From Botryosphaeria dothidea (taxonomy: Eukaryota; Ascomycota; Dothideomycetes; Botryosphaeriales; Botryosphaeriaceae): a DNA stretch of 64,000 nt. Position 1 is the first letter of the stretch; each line of letters starts with the position of its first letter. The stretch is taken from the NCBI GenBank assembly GCA_011503125.2, contig WWBZ02000040.1, forward strand, positions 3,968,001 to 4,032,000, in the 5' to 3' direction. The notes under the pieces are model-generated. The model was given only the letters and a program-made list of their open reading frames with translations. It was not told where the DNA came from and ran no database searches. The position numbers and the translations under genes were made by a program. This document shows, in pieces, positions 1 to 11,809 of this stretch.

Positions 1-2415
1 GTTTTGCATTATCTAGCCTGCGCTTCCTGACCGAAATACCTGACGCATTCCCGTCCAAAATACGAGGCCTCCCTTCTGTCCAGGCCAGCCGCCTCGTGCG
101 CGCGAGACAAAACCTCAATGCCGCCACCTCCTGCCCATTCCTGTCCGTGCAGCCCGCCGCCGCCCAATCCAGCAGCGACACCCGGCGGGACATGACGAAA
201 ACAAGCAAACAAAACGACCCGCCCAAACGCCCTCCCCTCGCTCCCGGTTTCAGAATCGAGCGCGCTTCCTCCGCTTACGGCGCAGAGTCGGAGGCCCTTT
301 TAGCCTGCAGCTGCCGCCCACTCGTGATTTCTGCTCGTCATTCGCAATCGTGTGCCGTCCCGCGAGGCCTGGACCGCAGAGCAGGTGTAACGAACGTAGT
401 GATAATATCACTCCAGGACCGCCGCTAGCACAAACGCCATCCTCCCCCCCCCGCTCCCCAAATAATGTGCAATGTGTGAAATTAAGCTTTCGTCTTAGCT
501 CACGCGTCAAACCGCGGCGTCATCCCCGCCCTGCCGCGTGCCGAATCGGTCAATTAACTCAGAATGAAAGGGCGTGGATAGAACCTTGTCTCATGTATGA
601 GGGGCCAGCCAGCCAAACCAATGACGTTACGGGAAAGAACAAAAAGGGACCTCGTCGCCACCACCACCACCACCACCACCACTAAATCCCTGTTGAGCAA
701 GTACGGGCAGCCTCGCTTCAAAAGATCCAGCCAGCGCGGGAAACGGGCGCCGTTGAAACCAGCGAGAGCAGTACCGCGCATACACCAAATGCGGGGGAGC
801 GGAAGAACCTGGTCGACACCTGCACAAACCACAAAACGCCTTGCTTCTTTTTTCTTTTTTTACTCAGGTACACCTCATCAGTCAATCAAGCTTTTTGATG
901 ACACGTCTTCTTTTTTCCACGACCACCCGCATGATGCAACGTAGATCAACGCACCACAGCTTCCCACGCAAGGGGTTAATGATAGTGGTGATGGTAAGCG
1001 GCGGAAGTAGCTGCATGTACGTACTCGGATCATTCGAGAAATCAAAGCAAACATGAAGCTGTGTTACCGACTGCCTCTCATCTCAAGTGAACCCCCATCC
1101 GTGTGACCCACCCATCAGCTACACCCGCCCGAACCGCAACACGACTCCCAAGAGCATCATCAATCACAGCGTTGTTTTCAGGGGAGGAGAAGGTATTAAG
1201 TATGTACTCGCAGCTCAGCATTCCCTAAGAAGAAGGAAGAGAAAAAAAAAAAAGCTCAACACTAAACTTCTATCCGGGGCAAGCAATGCTTTAACTACTT
1301 TCAGATCCCTTTCCTTCCATCCACCCTCAAACCGCATGATACAAAAAGGAGAGAAAATACAAGAAAGAGGTTTGACGGGCAAAAAAGAGAAAGAGAAACC
1401 CATCAGTCATCCATCCATCATCGCTCCCATCATCTCATCAGAGAGATACATTTTCCCAAATAACGAGGACCGTATTTCATCATCGTTTTCCCTTATGTGG
1501 TTATGAGAGAGCTCAAGAAAAGATACCGGAACGAACAAGTTAAGAGAGCTTAGGTCCAAAAGGGCTTCCCGATCTACTTTCCCGTTGTGTCGTCTCTCGT
1601 AAGTCAAGCTTCACATAAGACGGCGAGGGAGTAAAAAGGAGGTTGAGATTTGCCCCAATCCCACCAGGTAAGTCTGAGTAAAGTATGGAAGGGAACATTT
1701 CTCCGCGCTATGAGAGAGGTCATGAGCAAAGCCAAACCACCATTAAGAAAAAACCGTGCGCAGTTCTTCCTGTCTGATGATTGAACGCCGGGGAACGGGG
1801 TTACACGAATGAGGACTGGGGAATACATGGTTGAAGGGTGTTTTGGGGAATCATAATTCGATGACTAAGGTAGGTGTGTGTGAAAGTGAAAAGGGTACGG
1901 GGAGAAGTGGAGTGATCCGACTCTTTTTTTCCGCCAAATCCTCCTTACATGATCCTGGGGCATACATGACGTCTTTGGGTGGCGAATGGGGGGGGGGGGG
2001 AGAGATGTGAGGTGCGTGCTTGAAAGTTAGCAAGGGCTTCGGTCGAGTGCTCCGTTGTGTTGGTGTTTCGGGGTGGGTATGGGTGTCGAATGGGGTACGT
2101 CTGCGGGCATGTCGATTGACAACTCGTAAGACGAGATGAGGTGCATGCCAACCGAGAGAGTAGCGGTGCAAAAAACCATCTGTCCGGGTTGGATATCATC
2201 TGCGTCGTGGTGTGGTCGACGGCAAATGCCGAATCAACCTGAACGACCTTCGAACTCGACTCTTCGCGGACCTCGGAGTCCCTTTCGGGTTGGGTGAATC
2301 TGGACTCGACGAGTTTCGATCCCTCAACCAGTGGATACTCATGATGTTCACTGCTTGCTGTTAGGATGCAATAACATGCATGAGATCCTCGATCGGAATT
2401 CCTGGTTCAAGCCAT
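1..2415. other. Intergenic region, no gene recognised
   Basis: No open frame here shows a recognisable protein, conserved motif or convincing splice pattern. It contains a (CCA)n microsatellite at about 659-682, a poly-G run near 1988-2000 and several A or T runs. The right end is the 3' flank of the importin gene, which is transcribed toward it. A gene belonging to the sequence left of the window could end here, but I cannot show it. Confidence 0.5.
659..682. repeat. (CCA)n trinucleotide microsatellite
   Basis: About eight uninterrupted CCA/CAC units are visible. It lies outside any gene I can support. Confidence 0.9.
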
Positions 2416-5400
2416 TCAAGCCATTTGACCGGAGGCACCACCTGCAGAGTATAAACATCAGTATATCGTCGAGCATATGGCAAATTAAATGGCAATTAAT
2501 ATGTTAAGAAAGGCGGGTCGGAAGGCCAGTCATAGCTTGGATGGATCATGTCTGTAATGCCTGACGTACCAATTTGGCGCTTGATTTGCTCGCGAGCCCA
2601 GCGGGCCGTGTCAATCGTGCGAGGGGAGAAGTCCTTGTTCGCCTTGGTCTCCCGTGCCATGGCCATGATCCACTCCGAGCGGAAAAGCTCAGCAAATTCG
2701 CCGTTGGGGAAGGTATCCGCAAGATCACTAGGACAAGTCAGCCACGAGTCCATTTCGTGCTCGATTTGATGCATACCCAATCACACCCATGGAAGAGCGC
2801 ATCAGTGCCTCGGTGCGGTTGGCATCAGTGTGGATGGTGTGCAGGAGAGAGAAGATGGCCTCAACGTAGGGAACGAGCAGGCTCTCTGCGCAGCGTTAGC
2901 AACTTGTACGAGTTAAGAGAACATGGTGAAAACATACGCTTGGCACCGGCCTGCATGGCCATAATGGCACCATCCCAAGCATCCATAATACCCTCACGAA
3001 GCGAAACAATGTAGTCGAGCATTTCGAAAGAGGTATCCTGGTTGAAGTTGACTTGAGAAGCCTGAATCAGAACCTGAGCAACGACGGAGAGATAAGTCTC
3101 GAAGTGGCCGCCAATAGCATGAGCAATATCGCCAAAGCATTGCAAGATAGCCGGCTTGAACTGGTTGCCAAGGGTGGGGCTCCTCAGGTTGTTAAGGAGG
3201 TAGTTCATGAAGGCATCGCAGAAAGGCTGAACCTTATCGTTGAGCGAGCGGGTAACGTCGCTGACAAGACCAATGGCCATGGAGCAGATAGCGGGCTCCT
3301 CCTGGTTGCCAAGAGCGTTGTACAGGTAAGGTGCGAAAGCCTCCATGTACTTCAGGAAGTCGTCCTCCAGTGCGTTGGCAAGAGAGCCGATGGCGGCCAG
3401 AACTGCATCAGGAACACTAGACTTGCCACCGGAGACCGAAAGCAGCTGCAGAAGGACCTGCATGATGCGATCAGCCTGGGGCTTGATCTCAATCTCTAGT
3501 CTTTGAACAATCGCCTGCGAGCAACGTCAGTTGATTTTGCCATGTGAACCGGATAGGAATACTTACCATGACGACGCTAGTCAAGCTGGTCTGCATCTCC
3601 TCAAGAGTCATCTTGTCCTCAATGCTCACAACCTGGGACTGCATGGGGACAGTCTTCTCCAGGCGCTCCAAGATCACGTTCGATAGGTGGCCGACCATGC
3701 CAAGGCTGTCGTTGGCCGAGTTCATGACGAAAGAGTTGAGAACCTCGTAGGCAGCAGTCCTCAGTTGGTTGTCGGCATCGGCTCTGGATGTGAAAGTCAG
3801 TATTTGCGTCATGAAGTTCACTTTATAGGCAACAGACCTCTCAGTGACCTGCAGAAGATGGGTCACGCTAGCTTGGAAGTGCGGGGACAGAGCGTTGGTC
3901 TGGCAGCCAGGAGCGCCAGCGAAGCGGTCCGCGAGGTTCATGAGAGCCCAACAGCAGGAAGAAGCCATCTTGGGGTGGCTGGCAAGTCCGGCGAAGAGAG
4001 AGGAAATGAGGGGCTGCAGATGAGTTGCGGCATCGATCGATTCCGCGCAGGTCTCGCAGATACGGCCAAGAGCGTAGGCGGTGGAATCCCTGACCTGAAT
4101 GACCGGGTCCTCCATCATACCAATGAGAACAGGCAGGGCCTGCTTGACCAGAGGATCCAGCATCTTCTCCTCAGGACCCTCCATGATAGCACCGAAGGCA
4201 GAAACCGCCGCATCACGGTTGTGCCAGTCTTCAGAACGAAGGTTCTTCTCCACAAAGGTAAGAACCGGGGGAACAACTGCGCTGCCAACGGTCTGGGCCC
4301 AAAGTTGCAGACACTGGTAGGCGGCGCGGGAGACGTTGTACTCGTCGTCGGCAGCATCCTCATCCTGCTTGGAGAGCAGCTCGAGAAGCACCGGCACGAC
4401 CTCCTGGGTTGCGACACGGGCGAAGTTGAAGTACTCACGGAGCTCGGTCGACCCCTCTGCGTTTGCCTGACGTCAAATTAGCACCATACGTCCCCCCTCA
4501 AAAATTTTTCTCGTGACTCACCTGAGCGTTGTCGTCCTCAATCGAGATCTCCTCCTCGCAGACGGTGCACCAGAACTCAATTGCAAGCTTGGCAACATCC
4601 TCCTCCTCGCTCTTCATGCCTTGGATGGTGAGACCAAACAGCGCCTTCTCCATGTAGAAGCTCATCTTGTCGTAGTACAGGCCCATAATCCTGTTCAAGC
4701 AGCCGTATGCGCCCTGCTGGATACGGGTGTCGTCTGCCTGGGTGGCCTCGCAGATGACCTGCATGATATAGTTCCGCTCGCCCTCATTCTCAAAGTTGGT
4801 GCGCACAAACTCGAGCGAGTCGCTGAGAGCCGAAATGGCAGCGTTCCGCACGTCGGGGTTGGTCTCCTCCTTGCGCGCGCCCTGGACGACAGCGGTAAGA
4901 ATGGCGTTGGAGTGGTGCGCCAGGCTCTCGCGGAGCTCGGCGTCCTCAGTGTCGCAGATAAAACCGATCGTCGTCAACGATGCCTGCTTCTGGTGATCCA
5001 CACCCTTGCCGACGTTGTCCACCAGGGCGGGCATCAGCTCCGGCCACATGTTTTGGGGAATCTCGATAGCGGCGATAGCGGCAATGAACTGGGCAGCCGA
5101 GTTTCCAGCGCGGCCATCGCTGGATGCAAGGGTCTGCAGAGCCAAGTTCTTCACGGTCGTCCGGATCTGCTCAGGCTGGCTGACCCATCGTGCCTGCACC
5201 TCCCGTAACCTGGTGTACTCGCGCGCGGAAAAGGAGTTTTTGAGGGCTAGAGCGGCGGCCGTCCGGATGTGAGGTTGCGCCTGCTCGTTGGCGAGTTCTG
5301 TAGCGAGGGTGGTGAGGTAGCCAGACTGCGGGGTTCGAGGTCAGCAAAATTGCACTTCCAAGACGGGGTCTGGGGCCCGGGGGAGGGCCCGGTGGGCGGA

Positions 5401-5567
5401 GACGTACGAAATCGGCCTCGGCGGCCTGGGTGAGCTGCTGCTCGGCATTGGTACGGATCGTAGCGTCTGTTCTCGGTGGTTAGCGGGCGGTGGTCTGGGC
5501 GGAGGCTCTGCAGACAATGCGGCGTACCTGGAGACAGGGTCCCCTCGAGCACCTGGTTGACGTCCAT
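2416..5567 (-). CDS. kap95: Importin subunit beta-1 (karyopherin 95)
   Basis: HEAT-repeat nuclear import receptor that carries importin-alpha/NLS cargo through nuclear pores and releases it on binding Ran-GTP. The protein runs from MDVNQVLEGTLSP through an N-terminal Ran-binding region to WAREQIKRQI at the C-terminus. Motifs such as PQNMWPELMPALVDN and LGRICETCAESID are typical of the family. Exons on the minus strand: 5567-5528, 5466-5408, 5325-4522, 4466-3838, 3783-3567, 3514-2938, 2885-2777, 2727-2570 and 2441-2416. These sum to 2619 bases, or 872 residues; yeast Kap95 is about 860. All phases agree. The intron at 3784-3837 is 54 bases with no in-frame stop, so it looks like coding sequence in a raw translation. 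If the last intron is retained, translation would stop at 2496 instead. The start is the first Met, directly before the conserved N-terminus. Confidence 0.93.
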
Positions 5568-6216
5568 GTTGGGGCGCTTCGATTAGGCCTGGGCGGAAGC
5601 GTGGGGACTGAGGTGTGGAAAGTGTGCTGGGCGGCGTTCGAGCCTACAGTGGCTTGGGGTTGTTGTCGGTGGTTTGGGCGTCGTTGCGTAGATGTGAGCA
5701 AGCGAAATCAAAACACGTGAAAGGTTGACTTGTTGCGCTTCGGCAGCAGGCGAGCCCGCACGGGAAGAGAGAGAGAGGATTCGGACAAAGAAAAGAGCTC
5801 GTAGGAGGACGGCGTGCAGTCGGCGGCCGCGCAAACGCGAGGGAGAGCAGAAGCAGGTGGAATGGGTTGTTGTGTCTGGCAGGCGCCGTCGAGAAGCAAA
5901 TCATGCATCGTTAGAGGGGCAACGATCCGCGCCGAAGAAAGTCCGCTCGTCATTTTGGCCCTGCGCGCCGCACCGCGACAGCAGCAGCCCTTATTCACTC
6001 GCTGCTGCCCGAGCGCGAGCCCGGCGTGCGCTTGTCTGCGCCTGCGGCTCTGTGCGCCCGGGCGCGGGGGCGGGCGCTGCGCTATATGTATACACTCCTG
6101 CCCTGCGGCTCCAACGTCGATGTGCATGAGGCTTCCCCGCGCTCCAGCCTGTACCTGTGCCCTCCCCACCAGCCAAAGCCCAACCGCCCACGCACACGTA
6201 TCTATCTCTACAGCTA
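5568..6216. promoter_or_regulatory. 5' flank of kap95 / 3' flank of PP2C gene
   Basis: About 650 bases lie between two minus-strand genes, so this holds the kap95 promoter and leader and the PP2C 3' end. There is a TATATGTATAC-like AT patch near 6081-6091 in GC-rich surroundings. Open frames here are low-complexity and look like chance. Confidence 0.5.
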
Positions 6217-8025
6217 TTATCTCCGTCCGCTGCGTGGATCCTCCGCTTCTTGCCTCCTCCAGTCGCGCAGCTCTTTGGTGCCAAGGCTGCCAAGTCCTCC
6301 CTCACTTCGTCGCTCCCATCCTCCCAGACGCACCACCAGTGCCGTTGCATTGTCCCCGTCCCGCGACACCTCGGTCGCGAAGCTCACCAGATCGCGTGCT
6401 CCCTGCTCCGGCGTCCGCGCCTCCTTGACAATGTCCACAATCTCCTGGTCGCTGAGCGTCCCCGATACCCCGTCTGAGATCATCACCATGAACGAGTACT
6501 CTGCAGGCGCAAGCTCGATCCGCCGGATCTCGGGCTCGGCCGAGACACCCACCCGCTTCGAAGCCATGTCGCCGAAGGCACGCGTGTTGGCAAGCCCTGA
6601 GATGCGTTCTTCTCCAAACGAGTCCGTGGCGAACATTGCCGCGTACCGCCGTAGCCGTTCCGCTTCCGACGGCAGTGATGGATGATGATTCGATGTCAGT
6701 GGCACGGGCTGCCCCGTTGCTGTATCGCATAGCATGATGCGCGTGTCTCCCACGTGCGCCGTGACGATGGTCGATGCGGACCCGGGATTCCAGAATGGAG
6801 CTGGGGTGGGGGTGGACAGCAGAGCAACGCTGCACGTGCTGCCGCCCTTGAAACGCCGTGGCCCACCGATCCTCTTGCCAGCGTGGGACGGACGGTCGAG
6901 GATGTCTTCGTCGTTGATGGCGCGATCTGCTAACACTGCATCCTCGTCTGCCTTGTTGACCTGCGCGGAGACAAAGTCGAAGTCAGCCTTCAGGAAGGCA
7001 TACGTGAGGACCGTTTCTATCCCGACTCCCTCTTTGACGTCTTCCGAGATATTTGTATGTTGTATTTGGCGGCGCTGGACGACTTCTTTCTCCAGCGTGT
7101 GACCCTTGCCGCCGGCAGATGTGGAGAAGAAGTCTGGCTTGAAGCGTTTGAAATAACCCCCGACTAGCTCGCGCCAGGATACTACCATTTCACGCTCGAG
7201 CTCTTCCGCCTTCCGCACGTTTTCGGACTGCTTCACTGGATCGGCGCCGTCTGGAGGCGGGGTTTGGTCATTTCTCCCGCTCGGTGCCGTCTCGCCGTTC
7301 GAAGCATCGGGTATTTTCGCGGGCTCGGTGCCTGGAGGCGTGTGTGTTTCGATCGCTTTGAGGCTTTCGCGGGCGTTAGAGGGTGCGTTGCTGCCTTCCG
7401 ATGGCTCGGGATCGCTGAGACTGCTCTTCTGTGGGAGACTGCTTTTGAGCTCGAACTTGCGGGTGCTTTCTTCCAGGTACTGGTGCAGCTGCTCTCTCAG
7501 GAAGTCGCTGCACTCGTTGCCGCCGTGGCCGTCGAAAACCGCGAAATAGAAGACTTGCGGGTCGCCGTTAGCGGTTTCGGCCGGCGTGTTTTCACCGTAC
7601 TTGGACTTGCTGCTGCGCGTCAACGAGATGGGCTGCCGCTTGGCGAAGGCAGGGATCTCGATGGTGCCGGCCTGGAATGCATCTTCATTGTAGGGGCGCT
7701 GGCCTCGCGACACCGAGACGCCGAAGTGGTGTTTGGCGCTGCGCAGGGGGATGCGCACGACGGTGAGATCGCGGGTGCCTTGGTAGGGCGGAGCAGCTGC
7801 GGGCGACCTGCTGCCGTCTTTCTGGGTGTGTGGAATTGATTTGTCGCGGGGCAGTTTGTGGCCAGGGCCGGCGGACGAGCGCTGGTCGGGATGCAGCGAG
7901 GACGAGGGTAGATGGGTGACGAAGTAGTCGTGGAACCAGCGAGGGTGGATGCGAGGCAGAGAGCGAGGGTTCAGGATAGAGGGCCTGGCGGCGGCTCTAA
8001 CGAGGCGGGTTGACGGTGTGCACAT
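6217..8025 (-). CDS. PP2C-family Ser/Thr protein phosphatase, probably mitochondrial (Ptc6-like)
   Basis: Intronless frame of 602 residues. It carries the metal-dependent PP2C signatures in order: RPYNEDAFQAG (motif 1), FYFAVFDGHGG (motif 2, with metal-binding Asp), GGSTCSVALL, TAHVGDTRIMLCD, LANTRAFGD and MISDGVSGTLSDQEIV. The N-terminus is rich in Arg, Ser and Pro and nearly free of acidic residues over about 60 residues, as expected for a mitochondrial presequence. That agrees with the fungal Ptc6/Azr1 branch, which dephosphorylates matrix proteins and affects mitophagy. An insertion of about 150 residues, rich in Ser, Glu and Pro, separates motif 2 from the rest of the core. Family membership is certain from the motifs; the location and Ptc6 assignment are inferred. 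Confidence 0.85.
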   Translation of the reverse strand: MCTPSTRLVRAAARPSILNPRSLPRIHPRWFHDYFVTHLPSSSLHPDQRSSAGPGHKLPRDKSIPHTQKDGSRSPAAAPPYQGTRDLTVVRIPLRSAKHHFGVSVSRGQRPYNEDAFQAGTIEIPAFAKRQPISLTRSSKSKYGENTPAETANGDPQVFYFAVFDGHGGNECSDFLREQLHQYLEESTRKFELKSSLPQKSSLSDPEPSEGSNAPSNARESLKAIETHTPPGTEPAKIPDASNGETAPSGRNDQTPPPDGADPVKQSENVRKAEELEREMVVSWRELVGGYFKRFKPDFFSTSAGGKGHTLEKEVVQRRQIQHTNISEDVKEGVGIETVLTYAFLKADFDFVSAQVNKADEDAVLADRAINDEDILDRPSHAGKRIGGPRRFKGGSTCSVALLSTPTPAPFWNPGSASTIVTAHVGDTRIMLCDTATGQPVPLTSNHHPSLPSEAERLRRYAAMFATDSFGEERISGLANTRAFGDMASKRVGVSAEPEIRRIELAPAEYSFMVMISDGVSGTLSDQEIVDIVKEARTPEQGARDLVSFATEVSRDGDNATALVVRLGGWERRSEGGLGSLGTKELRDWRRQEAEDPRSGRR

Positions 8026-9283
8026 GCTTTGTGGACGAAGACCGCGAGCTGCATGGTGCCTAGAGGCGGAGCGCCAGAGGGAGGCTTATCGGAGGCATTC
8101 GAGGCGGCTTTTGGAGTGACGATGATGGCGGCGGAGAGACGGAGAAATGCCTGCTTTCGCCCGCACTTCTTCCCCCACATCCCCCAGGCCCGCCCGCAAC
8201 AGCGCCCCTTCCCTCACGCCATCCGCCCGCTAAATTCCCCAGACGGTCGTGGCGGGCCGCTTTCAATCATCTCCAGCTCCAGGCACCCTGCCAATCTCTC
8301 GAGAGATCAGACCAGACGCATCAGCGCTCCGGAGTCGCCCGACGACACACATTTCGCAATCGAAGTGCCCCGGATCCGCATCTGCACAATGACGATTGGG
8401 CGAGCTTACAGCGACGACACACCATGCTCCTGTCCACCCAATCTTCAAACACAAGCTCTTGCCATCCTTGCCTCATCTTCTCAGCCTCCAATGCCTTCAC
8501 AATGGCTTTCATTCGTGACGGCGACGGCACCGTGGATCCTGCTGTCGAGTGGACCGCTCCTTCGGTCATGGGACTGCGCCTCGAACCACCTCCGTCTGAT
8601 GGTATATCTCCGCACTAGTCAAGTCGTTCAGATGATTTCGTGCAATGAATCGTTCGCATTTCCATAGATCTGGTCCACTGATATTGCTCCCGTTCACAAT
8701 TAGAGAGGTGCAGCCGCCGATCGGACCGGGACGGCCATGGGGAGTCGATACATTCATCCGGATGGTTTTATCACTGGAAACATGCAACACTCGCCTCCTG
8801 ACGAATGCTTCCACTGCCAATGCGCAAGGTTTTCTCCCCTTCATGTGAACTCTACCCGTTTCCCATTGCTTTGAACGTCTCCTCCATCACCGACATCTCC
8901 ACTAAGAAGCATCACCATATATAATAAAATCCCGACCTGGCCTCCAAGCTCGGTGCTGTAGCAGTGCTCAACACCGCGCTGATAAGTTTACGTGTATGTA
9001 GAGAGGACATCACGGATTTCCTTAAACGGATTACCCAGAGCCCTCATGCGGTTAATACAGCACGTCCCAGTATCACAGTCAAGGGAAGGTGCACACGCAA
9101 TTTTGATAGAAGGGCTTTGATTCCTATATCCGGGAGAACTGTATCCAGAACAGGCCAACCTCCCAAGGGCCGCAAGAATCCCCACCTCCCCTGCCAGCTC
9201 ACCCCAGCAGGGGAGACGTGGGAGAGTATTGTAAAAGTACAAAGAGGCAGCCACCACCTCTACCACCACCAAGGAGTCACCGC
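8026..9283. other. Intergenic region with one decayed MITE
   Basis: This holds the promoter of the PP2C gene, the 3' flank of the next minus-strand gene and a degenerate inverted-repeat element at 8735-8823. A minus-strand frame of 82 residues at 8321-8569 has no recognisable domain and I do not call it a gene. Confidence 0.55.
8735..8823. mobile_element. MITE copy 1 (degenerate, ~87 bp inverted-repeat family)
   Basis: The left arm reads CATGGGGAGTCGATACATTC and the right arm ends in ACGAATGCTTCCACTGCC. The arms are imperfect inverted repeats. The centre, read on the minus strand, has GGCGAGTGTTGCAT and AAACCATCCGG, matching the centres of the copies near 38.8 and 46.3 kb. It is the most diverged copy apart from the one at 18.2 kb. 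Confidence 0.75.
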
Positions 9284-10325
9284 CTAGCGGTGCTGGCCGA
9301 AGAAGCCCCTTCCAGCGGGGTGGGTGAGCACCTCCGCCTTGAGGAGCTCCTCCGGCACCACGCCAGCTGGCGTCCAGACCTTGGACACCAGGTGCGGCGT
9401 GATGCCCAGCACCACCACGTGCTCCTCCTCCAGACCACCAGCAACAGCGGCCTCACCACCACCAACCCTGCCACCAACCGACGCCCTGACGCTCATCGAC
9501 GCCAACGCAACCCTCGCACCCGCGGCATCAAACGCCAAACCCCAGCTCCTCGCCGGCGCCAGCATGCCGCGCAGCGCACCAACCACTCCAAACGCCTCCT
9601 CGACCAACGCTCCCATCTCCTCCCTCCCGGCATTCCGCTCCGTCGTCGGGATGATCGGCTCGAGCAAGCCGCACACCTCCCTGACCAGCGCATCCGCCTC
9701 CGCCTTGCGCCACTCCGGCACAAGCGCCTCATCGCCAAACACACCCCTCAAGATCTCCGCCCTCTCCCTCACGATCCCGCCCAACACGCCCGGATCCCTC
9801 GCCGGCGCACCGCCCTCGAGCGCCGCCAGCTCCCTGACGCGCGCCAGCGCAGTCCCCCCAACCCACTCGAGCACCGCACCCCCCATCAACCGCTCCCAGA
9901 CCCGCCTGTTCACCCACCCCGCCACCAGCAGCGTCCGGAGCTCCATGCTCGTAAACACCCGCTCCAGATCGAACTCGCCCACCAGCCCGCCCAGCGCCCG
10001 CAGCAGCTCCACCGTCCGCAGCTCCTTGCTCCGCACCGACGTGTGGATCGTGCCGCAGTACAGGTCCGCCCAGCGCTCGACGCGCGCCAGCACGCGCGCC
10101 ACGGCCGCGCGCGCGTCGTCCAGGTCGCGCACGTCCGGCAACGAGATGCGCGGACGCGGGGCGCGCCAGTTGCTCGACGCGAGCGCCTTGGACGAGGAGC
10201 GGCGGCTGCCGCGGGACGACGAAGAGGAAGGCGTGGCGCGCAGGTTCTCGGTCGAGCCGGTCGTCGCTGGGTGCGAGGACGTCAGGGAAAGCATGCTGGA
10301 CGGGCGGGAGAGCGTGCCGTGGAAA

Positions 10326-10370
<45 letters not shown>

Positions 10371-11809
10371 TGGAACGGGTCGTCTAGGGGAGCGGCGAAG
10401 CGGCCCATGTTGCTGCCGGGCTGGTTGTTGCTGTTGTAGAAGGAGGCGCGCTCGCGGAGCGGCTGCGGGTTCGAGCCGCGCGCGACGAGGGGACTGGCGC
10501 CGTGCTGGTGGTGGGCGTAGCCGCCGCTGGGAGGAGTGCCGTTGGTGAAGTGCGTGCTCGGCTTCTTCAGGATGGCGTGCGGGCCGAAGGTGCTGGACAG
10601 GGTGTTGTTGTTGGATCCGGTACCAGCACGAGCAATGGCGTCGTCGCTGACGAGAGCCGATGACGAGGGCGACGCGCCGCTCATCCGCGCGAGAACGGCC
10701 TTGCTGGGGGTAGGCGTGGTATCCGGGTCGGCAGCGCCGCCCATCATCATGATCTGGGCCTGGGGCGTCACCTTCTTCCCGGCCTCGCTGACGCTCATCG
10801 TGGCAGGACTGCTCTCGACGGACGACCGATCCAAGCCCTGGCCGGGACGCGGCGGTAGTGGCTTGTCCGGGTTGCGCAGCACGAAGCGTAGGTCCCCTTG
10901 CAGCAGCAAGATCTCGTTCTGGACGACGAGCATGCGGGTCTGGAGCAGGCGGCGCTCTTCGGTGCAGCGGCGCAGCTCGCTCTTCAGCGCGGCGTTCTCC
11001 TCCTTGAGCTCCTGCTTCGCCTCCTTGGCCTCTTGCTTGAGGTCCTTGTACTCCTGCTTCAGGTCGCGGAAGTCCTGCTTGAGCTCCTGGTGCTCCCGCC
11101 GCAGGCGCTCGTGCTCATCGGTCTCGTCGGACAGGTTGCCCTGCACGGCGCCGAGGTTTTTGGACATCTTCGCGATGAGTTCGGCCATGGTGCGGTTGAT
11201 GCTGTTCTCCTGCAGCTCTTGGGCGAGCTGGTCGTCGGCAGCGTTGGTGCCGTTGGCTTGATCGCCTTGGTCGTGCGGGCTGGCGGGGCTACCGTTGGGG
11301 AAATCTTCGTCCATCTCGCCGAAGTCGTTGACTTCCTCGCGGTGGAGACTCATGTTGTTGGAAGCCGTGGTGAGATCTTCTTTACCGGAACGAGGGACTT
11401 GCGGGGTCAAAGGCCTGATGATCTGTGTCGTGCCGGCAAAGGCTGGTCCAGGTCCGTTCCTCGCCAGTGACTCTGACACTGCGCCGACGTCGTTGAAAGG
11501 CTCGAAGATCCTGTGGGATGGGCCTACGTCCGGCTCCGAGGTAATGTATGCAAACCTCCCGGGGGATAACGTAAGTGAAGTGGAGTGTGATTCTTCGGAA
11601 TCGGCACTGGAGTCCGACGCCAGGATAGGAGCTTGAACAGAGTTCGGGAATGTGAAATTAGCTGCGTTGGGATGGCGAGTGCGACGCAGCCTCGCAATAG
11701 TAGCGGCACTGAGTGGAATCCGATGTGGCTGGGAATGAAGATTAGGGTTTCCAGCGGCAAGCTGTGCGAAAGTGTGTGTGAATCCCTGAGGTGCCATGAT
11801 GGACTTCAT
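9284..11809 (-). CDS. Hypothetical coiled-coil protein with poly-Ser tract
   Basis: Single frame of 841 residues, or 837 if the second Met (MAPQGFTHTF) is used. Layout seen: a disordered Ser/Pro-rich N-terminal third; a strongly charged coiled coil at about residues 210-300, with heptad runs such as LKQDFRDLKQEYKDLKQE; a Ser-rich stretch containing a long uninterrupted Ser run encoded by a GAC/GTC repeat at 10327-10371; and a folded-looking C-terminal region of about 270 residues with many Leu, Val, Glu and Trp (for example ARVERWADLYCGTIHTSVRSK). I recognise no named family. The large size, single exon and conserved-looking C-terminus support a real gene. The C-terminal part is GC-rich, so an unrecognised intron cannot be excluded. 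Confidence 0.75.
10327..10371. repeat. (GAC)n coding microsatellite
   Basis: About fifteen GAC units in a row on the plus strand encode a poly-Ser run in the minus-strand coiled-coil gene. Such repeats slip readily, so the Ser run length may vary between strains. Confidence 0.9.

Noticed and set aside
2363..2441. Peptide VVPPVKWLEWLEPGIPIEDL as the last kap95 exon
   Set aside because: It needs a phase-0 donor, but the available GTACGT donor is phase 1, so the frame ends at 2416 instead. I keep the oddity as a finding only.
9218..10439. Long plus-strand frames of 389 and 371 residues
   Set aside because: They are antisense shadows of the coiled-coil gene. Their composition (Arg/His/Pro or Ser/Thr/Ala only) follows from the GC-rich codons of the real strand.
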